Shown here in pieces: positions 58,580 through 64,000 of a DNA stretch of 64,000 nt. The number at the start of each line of letters is the position of its first letter. The stretch's first letter is position 1. Under the pieces are notes generated by a model. The model saw only the letters and a program-made list of their open reading frames with translations, searched no databases and was not told the origin of the DNA. Made by a program: the position numbers and the translations under genes. Source of the stretch: Symbiodinium natans (taxonomy: Eukaryota > Sar > Dinophyceae > Suessiales > Symbiodiniaceae); contig CAJNDS010002524.1 of assembly GCA_905221605.1 (NCBI GenBank), forward strand, positions 1,164,134 through 1,228,133, written 5' to 3'.

Positions 58580-58701
58580 CCAAAGCCCTTGTTCGCTGCA
58601 TCTTCCGCAAGCACCTCACGTTTAGCTCGGGAATCCTTGCCTGTCATGAGACCACCTTGGACTCCGACGGTCGTGCCCTTGGGTTTCGGGCTCCTTTTTG
58701 A
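58580..58701 (+). CDS. Coding exon, product unknown
   Basis: Frame ALVRCIFRKHLTFSSGILAC then HETTLDSDGRALGFRAPF, TGA after. Strongly protein-like. Confidence 0.6.
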
Positions 58702-58732
58702 AGATCCTCTGAGGGAATGTATGTTGGGATGT

Positions 58733-58820
58733 TCCCCCTTGTGCTAACACGCCTCAATAGGGATTTATATTCGGGGTGCCGTAGTCCCGATTAAGGACTG
58801 TTAGCAGAAGAGGTACCAGT
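58733..58820. mobile_element. Introner-like element, family A (copy 7), degenerate right end
   Basis: GGGATGTTCCCCCTTGTGCT and TTAAGGACTGTTAGCAGAAG. Confidence 0.65.
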
Positions 58821-58845
58821 AAGGGCCGCCATATTAGGAGTAGAT

Positions 58846-59138
58846 TCAGGGAACCTCTTTTGCGGGGCACATCCTCCGGGGTCCAAGCTTCACGCCCTCG
58901 AGCCGGGGCTGGCGTGTTCAGCTGACAGGGTCTCGGGATTAGGGTTGAGGGTTTAGGGATTAGGGATTAGGGTTTAGGGTTTAGGGCTCAGCTGACGGGG
59001 TTTAGGGCGTTATGGGGTTCAGGGATCGATCATTGTGTTGAGTGTTACGTTTTTTTGTGTTTGGGGTAGTTTAGGGTGGCCAGGGACGCGCTGCAAGATG
59101 CCGAAGAAGCCACCGTTGCTCGGCTCATTGCGAGGGCT
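58846..59138 (+). CDS. Two coding exons, product unknown
   Basis: About 58846-58937 (LFCGAHPPGSKLHALEPGLA) and about 59076-59138 (VARDALQDAEEATVARLIAR, a likely helix). Confidence 0.45.
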
Positions 59139-59645
59139 TTAGGGTGTAGGGTTTTAGGGTTTAGGGTTTAGGGTTTAGGGTTTAGGGTTTGGGGTTTGGG
59201 GTTTGGGGTTTAGGGTTTAGGGTTTAGGAAACTTAAAGGCTTGCAGTTCAGGGTTTAGGGCGCCCGTATCTTTTAACCCCATGGGGGCCTATCTCCAAAT
59301 GCTTGACAAGCAGTGGCCTTGAAACAGAATCCCATGGCCCTAACCCTACTCCCTAAACCCTAGAGCCTAAACCCTAAACGCTAACAGCAGCCTTGAAACA
59401 AAATCCCATGGCCCTACAGCATGGGATAGCATCCTACCGGCGTCCCAGTGCCTACCATTCATAAGCCGGCTCAAGATAGCCCTGAAGTAGCCTTGAGTTG
59501 AGCTGGTATTTCGGCCTTGTCCTGGATACCCATAAACTCGAGAACCGAAGCCCTAAACCTAAACCCTAACCTTAACCAAAACGCCGGCGGCGCGGTTCGT
59601 CCAGCTATGTCGCGGCGGAAAAAAGCCGCCTAAACCGTAAACCTC

Positions 59646-59770
59646 CCCGACTGGGAGGTTCATTAGGGTACCTACAAGTAGTGCTTTAAGTGTGCCCTAA
59701 ATCATTAAGGTTCTAGCCATAGTCACCCTGCTTATAACCCTACTTACAAGTACCCAAATGAACCTCTAAG
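59646..59770. mobile_element. Introner-like element, family B
   Basis: CTGGGAGGTTCATTAGGGTA pairs with AAGTACCCAAATGAACCTCT. Confidence 0.75.
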
Positions 59771-59966
59771 TAGACCCTTACATCCTAAACCCTAAACCCT
59801 AAACCCTAAACCCTAACCCCTAAGGAGTTTAGGCGCCGGTGGGCCGAGGCCGACTGATGGAGAGCTTTGAGCTGCAGCCTTAGTGTTTACCTGGGACTCT
59901 CTTTACCTCTGGGTTTAGGGTTTAGGGTTTAGGGTTTAGGGTTTAGGGTACAGGGCTTCGGATTTA

Positions 59967-60063
59967 TACCTGGGACCCTTGTTGCCTACAGTAGTTTTCG
60001 GGGTTATGCCTTGCTAATTAAGGGGTAGTTACTACGAAACCATAGGTAAATAGAGTCCCAGGT
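59967..60063. mobile_element. Introner-like element, family E (copy 3)
   Basis: ACCTGGGACCCTTGTTGCCT pairs with TAGAGTCCCAGGTAG. A left-end-only copy lies at 59888-59910 before a TTTAGGG tract. Confidence 0.7.
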
Positions 60064-60691
60064 AGGGTTTTGGGTTGGGAGGCCTGCGGTTTTGGCCAGG
60101 GAAATGCTCTATGCGCCTAGGGTTTGCAAAGTCTCAGGCGAAACCCCTAAACCCTACACCCCTAAACCCTATAAACCCTAAAACTGCCAGGTTTCCCAGT
60201 CATGTCTCCTGAGCTTGGCCTCCGAGGGTCGTAGCACATGTGGGTTTAGGGTTTAGGGTTTTAGGGTTCAGGGTTTAGGGTTTAGGGTTTAGGGTTTAGG
60301 GTTTATGGTTTAGGGGCAAGTTGATCAGGGCCAGACCAGAAAAACAAACCTTTTAGCCCGAAAAGGCCTGTAGAAGCACAGTCGACTTTTGAAGGAGGCA
60401 GGGCTTGGAGGGTTACAGGTCCAAAAAAAGGTTCTCTAAGGATGACCAGTAGTACTGTTCACTTTTCTCGCTGATTCCCCACCGCCTCACTGGCTTCTGC
60501 TGTAGGTGGGGTCTGGATTTAAATGTAGAAGGGGAATCTTAGCACTTCTTTGCGACAAGGCTCCCTGCGCTGCTTTGAGGGCCTTGGGAGGGCGGCAGAG
60601 AGAGACGAACGATCGTCGCCTCCGGAAAATATGGCGGGCAGGCGTTTTAGGCCGTGGGGCTGATACTGCGACGCTGCACGTAGCTCCAGCC

Positions 60692-60826
60692 ATAGGTAGT
60701 CACTTGGGATGTCTTCTCAAGGGATTAAGACTCGCACCCTTAAGATTGTACCCCGAAAGGTTCTCCCTAAAGCGCTCCGAATATGGCCCTTGTACTACCT
60801 TAAGGAAGGATACAACCTGAACCCCT
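60692..60826. mobile_element. Introner-like element, family G (copy 2)
   Basis: TCAAGGGATTAAGACTCGCA and GGATACAACCTGAACCCCTAG with the core of the copy at 44606. Confidence 0.65.
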
Positions 60827-60881
60827 AGATCTTCTATTCTCCTCCTTTCACCGCGCTTGGCCCGATGTGGCTCGTGTCTCC

Positions 60882-61128
60882 ATGGAGGTTCATTTGGGTA
60901 CCTGTAAGTAGGGCTAGAAGTAGGGTAGCTGTGGTAGGGTACCCCACTTATAAGAACCCATGAACCTTCAAGTGCTGTTTACAAAGCTTTCTACTTGGAG
61001 GCCCACGGTACTTCTCACGCAACTGTACCACTTATACCCCACTTATGAGCCCTTAAGTGCCCGAACATGGTTATAGGTACGGTTATAAGTACACGTATAG
61101 TTGGTTAGTAAGTACCATGAACCTCCAA
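60882..61128. mobile_element. Two adjacent introner-like elements, family B
   Basis: 60882-60972 (ATGGAGGTTCATTTGGGTAC ... CCCATGAACCTTCAAG) and 60989-61128 (TACTTGGAGGCCCACGGTAC ... CATGAACCTCCAAGTA, TA on both sides). Confidence 0.75.
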
Positions 61129-61345
61129 GTAGGGTCTGGTGGTTTAGTGAGGCCCTGAAGCGCAGCAGGGGGATACCTTGGACCGCTAAGAATCCTAAAC
61201 CGAAGCCTCAGGTCTTCTCTGAGCGCAAAAACAACTTACCCTAAACCCTAAACCCTAAACCCTAAACCCTGAACCCTGAACCCGAATTCAACCCCAAACA
61301 ACTTCCTGCGGAGCTGATTTCCAGCGGGCCTGAAGCTGGCTTCTC

Positions 61346-61492
61346 ATCTAAGGGTAGTTGCATGGGCTTTCCAGTGGTCCCTTACCTGCTTTAAAGGGTT
61401 CTGAAGTACGGGCCCAATATTTTATAGGGTTTGCAAGAGGGCCCCCTTTTTAAGGGCCCATACTGAGAGAGCATGTAACTACCCTTAATATC
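61346..61492. mobile_element. Introner-like element, family C (copy 2)
   Basis: CTAAGGGTAGTTGCATGGGC pairs with GCATGTAACTACCCTTA. Confidence 0.75.
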
Positions 61493-61579
61493 TCTTGCAC
61501 CCTAAACCCTAAACCCTAAACCCTAAGATTGCCCTAGAAACACTGGGCAGGGGGGAAGCTGGAGCTTGTTGGTCTTCTC

Positions 61580-61755
61580 AAGTTCATGGGGCAGGTACTT
61601 GTTAAAGTAGGGTTATGAGTGCCCGCCCTTAGGGTTTAGGGTTTAGGGTTTAGGGTTTAGGGTTTAGGGTTTAGGGTTTAGGGTTTAGAGTTACAAGTGT
61701 CCTAGGTAAGGTTAGAACCACAGTTGCCATGCTTCTAACCTTCCTTGGAAGTACC
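61580..61755. mobile_element. Introner-like element, family B with TTTAGGG insert
   Basis: AGTTCATGGGGCAGGTACTTG, about nine TTTAGGG units at 61629-61688, then GTTAGAACCACAGTTGCC and AAGTACCCACATGG. Confidence 0.65.
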
Positions 61756-62215
61756 CACATGGGGGTTTACGAAAATAGGGGACCCCTAAACCCCAAACCC
61801 TAAACCCCAAACCCCAAACCCTAAACCCGCACATGAACCTCCTAGTAAAGCCTCGACCCCCCTCTCCCCTCTCGCAGGAACACATGGCGCGCTTGGCTGT
61901 TGGAGCTCTGAAGGAGGCGCGGCAGAGACCTGAAAATCCTTTGGAGTTCAGGGTTTGGGGTTTAGGGTTTAGGGTTTAGGGGTAAATTGGAAGGTGTCTG
62001 ATGTCCAGTTTGCAGAGTCAGCAATCGCCCGACCCCCAAACTTCCCTAAACCTCCGATGTGTACCTCAACCCTAAACCCCAAATCGGACCAAGGGGCCGA
62101 CATTGTGCTGTCCCTGAGTCGAGTAGGTGGCAAGTTTTAGGGTTTTGGGTTTAGGGTAGTAGCCTGAAACCTGCATATGATTCATCCCTAAACGCGTAAG
62201 GGCTTGAGCTTGGGA

Positions 62216-62330
62216 TGTTCTCCCTCATACTCACCGTCCTTGAATAGGCATTATAAGGGGGGGGGGGGGGGGGGGGGGAGTATTAGAATCCCTATTGAGG
62301 ACTGTTGGTATAAGGGGGAACAGCCCAAGC
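62216..62330. mobile_element. Introner-like element, family A (copy 8), poly-G in the loop
   Basis: CTTGGGATGTTCTCCCTCAT pairs with TATAAGGGGGAACAGCCCAAG; about 20 G in the loop. Confidence 0.8.
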
Positions 62331-62433
62331 TTCGAGGTATAATCCGCAACCCTTAAATCAATGGACCCTGGCCATGTCTGCAAGTGCTTGGCAGGCGGCA
62401 AAAAACCAGGCCTTTACAGTAACCCGATTTCCT

Positions 62434-62504
62434 ACTTGGAGGTTCTGTACAAGCAGGTTTAGAAGTAGGTGCCCTACTGATAAGTATGCATGAACCTCCA
62501 AGTA
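62434..62504. mobile_element. Introner-like element, family B, short
   Basis: TACTTGGAGGTTCTGTACAA pairs with AGTATGCATGAACCTCCAAGTA. Confidence 0.7.
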
Positions 62505-62667
62505 AACCCAGGCAAAGCCCCGTGAACCCTAGAAGTGCCACCGGAGCGATACAAGGCGGGCAAGCGAGGCATCATCGTCGGAGGCCAGACCGACACATCC
62601 GAGTTTGAGGTTAACGGGCTTAGGGTTTATGAATCCTTGCATTCCTACGTCACTCTTGGGTCTAGGT

Positions 62668-62776
62668 TGTTCTTCGTCTTCGTCTTCGTCTTCGTCTTCT
62701 TCTTCTTCTTCTTCTTCTTCTTCTTCTTCTTCTTCTTCTTCTTCTTCTTCTTCTTCTTCTTCTTCTTCTTCTTCTT
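62668..62776. repeat. CTT trinucleotide microsatellite
   Basis: CTTCGTCTTCGT then about 25 perfect TCT units. The poly-Ser and poly-Phe frames are by-products. Confidence 0.95.
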
Positions 62777-62876
62777 TGTCGAATTCTGCTTTGCAGCTGG
62801 AGCCTCTCCCGCGGAGTGCCGGGTCTTTGCAAAGGGGTCGGTATAGGCTTTAGGGTGTAGGGTTCAGGATTCAGGG

Positions 62877-63145
62877 TTTAGGGTGTGGGGTTTAGGGTTT
62901 GGAGTTTCGGGTTTAGGGTGTTAGTCGTGTTCTCCATGGCATCTGTGTAGTTTCTATGCGGGTCTGAGGTTCAGATGTGTTTTATTGTTTTGTTTTTTTT
63001 GGGGGGAAACCCGAAACATGCTGAGAACCCTGAATCCGCAGTTTTTTTTTACATTGGGAGGTTTGTTATGATTTCTGTGGAGACGGGCCGCGGGATTCTC
63101 TTATGTCCTTAGCACCCAACTCTTCAACGCTCTTCGGGGAGGGGG

Positions 63146-63189
<44 letters not shown>

Positions 63190-64000
63190 GCAAAGTACAC
63201 CCGAAGTCCTTAACCCTAAACCCCCGTACCGAATCCCGGCGTGCGCTTGGGATCTCATTCCTTCTTGGCCCCGTTGCAACATCTCTCCACCAGGTTGGGC
63301 TGAGCTCTCCGCCGAGTTTCGGCCCCTGCTGAGGGTTTCGGGTTTAGGGATATCTGCGTGCTGATCGAGGTAGCGAGCCCGTGGTGTTGGTTCCCTGAAA
63401 GCACGAGGGGTCGACTTTAATAGGGGCTCTTGAAGGGCTCTGAGCCTTTAGGGTTTGGGGTTTGGGGTTTGGGGTTTGGGGTTTGGGGTTTAGGGTTTAG
63501 GGTTTAGTGAACCAAGTCACTTGGGGGGTATTTGGAATGAGAGGGGCTTTTCGATTGTCCATGCGGCTGGGCGGATACCAAGGGCCTACGAATGCAGACA
63601 CAGAAGAAAGTATGTAAAGAGACAGTGATATATCTATCCGTCTGTACATCGTTATGTAGTATCCGTATGTATGTGTATATATATATATAAACACATGTAT
63701 ATATATATATATATAACGGAGTTATTTTGTTTATTTGTTTGTTTGCGTACAATTGCTCGTTGTTTGCATTCATTTGAATTACTATATATATATATACATA
63801 CATACATACATACATATATATATATATGCACATACGTCTTGGGCAGGGCACGCGGCTGAGCCGGGATTGAGAGGTTGGGCGGGGGGAAGGGGGGCATTTT
63901 CGGCTTGTGGCCGCGGGGCGCTTGTCTGAATCGGTTGCAGCTTCCACCGAAATACGCAGTTTCAAAATGAATGAAAACAACGAGCAAATGTACGCAAACA
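62877..64000. other. Stretch without a supported gene
   Basis: TTTAGGG/TTTGGGG variants (63452-63510), a G run of about 40 at 63145-63186, and TA/CATA microsatellites (63676-63716, 63784-63828). No exon seen. Confidence 0.5.

Noticed and set aside
62535-62853. Poly-phenylalanine and poly-serine frames
   Set aside because: CTT microsatellite read in two phases.
1-64000. tRNA or rRNA genes
   Set aside because: I looked for cloverleaf-like B-box words and conserved rRNA blocks by eye and found none that I could support.

Overview
The window looks like nuclear DNA of a dinoflagellate. I see four independent reasons. (1) TTTAGGG telomere-type repeats are scattered through almost every kilobase, in both orientations, inside introns. 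(2) Coding sequence survives only as many short exons (about 30-260 bp), nearly all on the + strand, and their inferred introns use GC, GA and GT donors with an AG|G acceptor. (3) Many introns are themselves short palindromic elements with terminal inverted repeats and 4-bp target-site duplications, as described for 'introner' elements of dinoflagellates. (4) A decayed mitochondrial cob fragment and a LINE-type reverse transcriptase lie among them. The genus cannot be named from this. Almost none of the long open frames is a whole gene; most are read-through of repeats.

Layout. 1-8.9 kb: exons of a class III adenylate/guanylate cyclase, seven of which (2736-8871) join into the catalytic domain. 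Two exons at 16.6-17.3 kb read like the TPR-like tail common after such domains. 9-16.5 kb: other exon clusters and a 700-bp CCCCCAAA array. 18.7-28.9 kb: many exons of unrecognised gen(es), ending in an exon with a stop near 28.93 kb. 28.9-32.1 kb: no exons, instead a microsatellite, a degenerate minisatellite and a 535-594 bp tandem satellite. 33.6-38.6 kb: the clearest gene, a multi-pass membrane protein followed by a PAS-like domain, broken by introners in successive stages. 39-45 kb: further exons, one terminal exon ending at 44.9 kb. 46.2-47.5 kb: AT-rich island containing cob on the minus strand. 47.5-48.3 kb: large inverted repeat and microsatellites. 49.1-49.9 kb: an unusual uninterrupted ORF. 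52.1-54.9 kb: 5'-truncated, frameshifted LINE whose two ends abut TTTAGGG tracts. 55-58 kb: exons of a cysteine-containing protein ending near 57.95 kb. 58.5-64 kb: a few exons, introners, microsatellites.

How the pieces work together. The most interesting system is the intron-making element set. I find about 17 families (called A-R here) that share termini of the type CTT(A/G)...(C/T)AAG. In eleven copies from five families the element is flanked by an exact 4-bp duplication. When the insertion is exonic, the first two bases of the left duplication act as the 5' splice donor (GT, GC or GA), the element's terminal AAG is the acceptor, and splicing restores the exon exactly. A second process then acts on these introns: TTTAGGG arrays are embedded in the elements, in several cases flanked by direct duplications of 14-38 bp, as expected if telomere repeats were added during repair of staggered breaks. 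A third layer is the LINE material, whose 3' ends run A-rich tail directly into GGGTTTAGGG.
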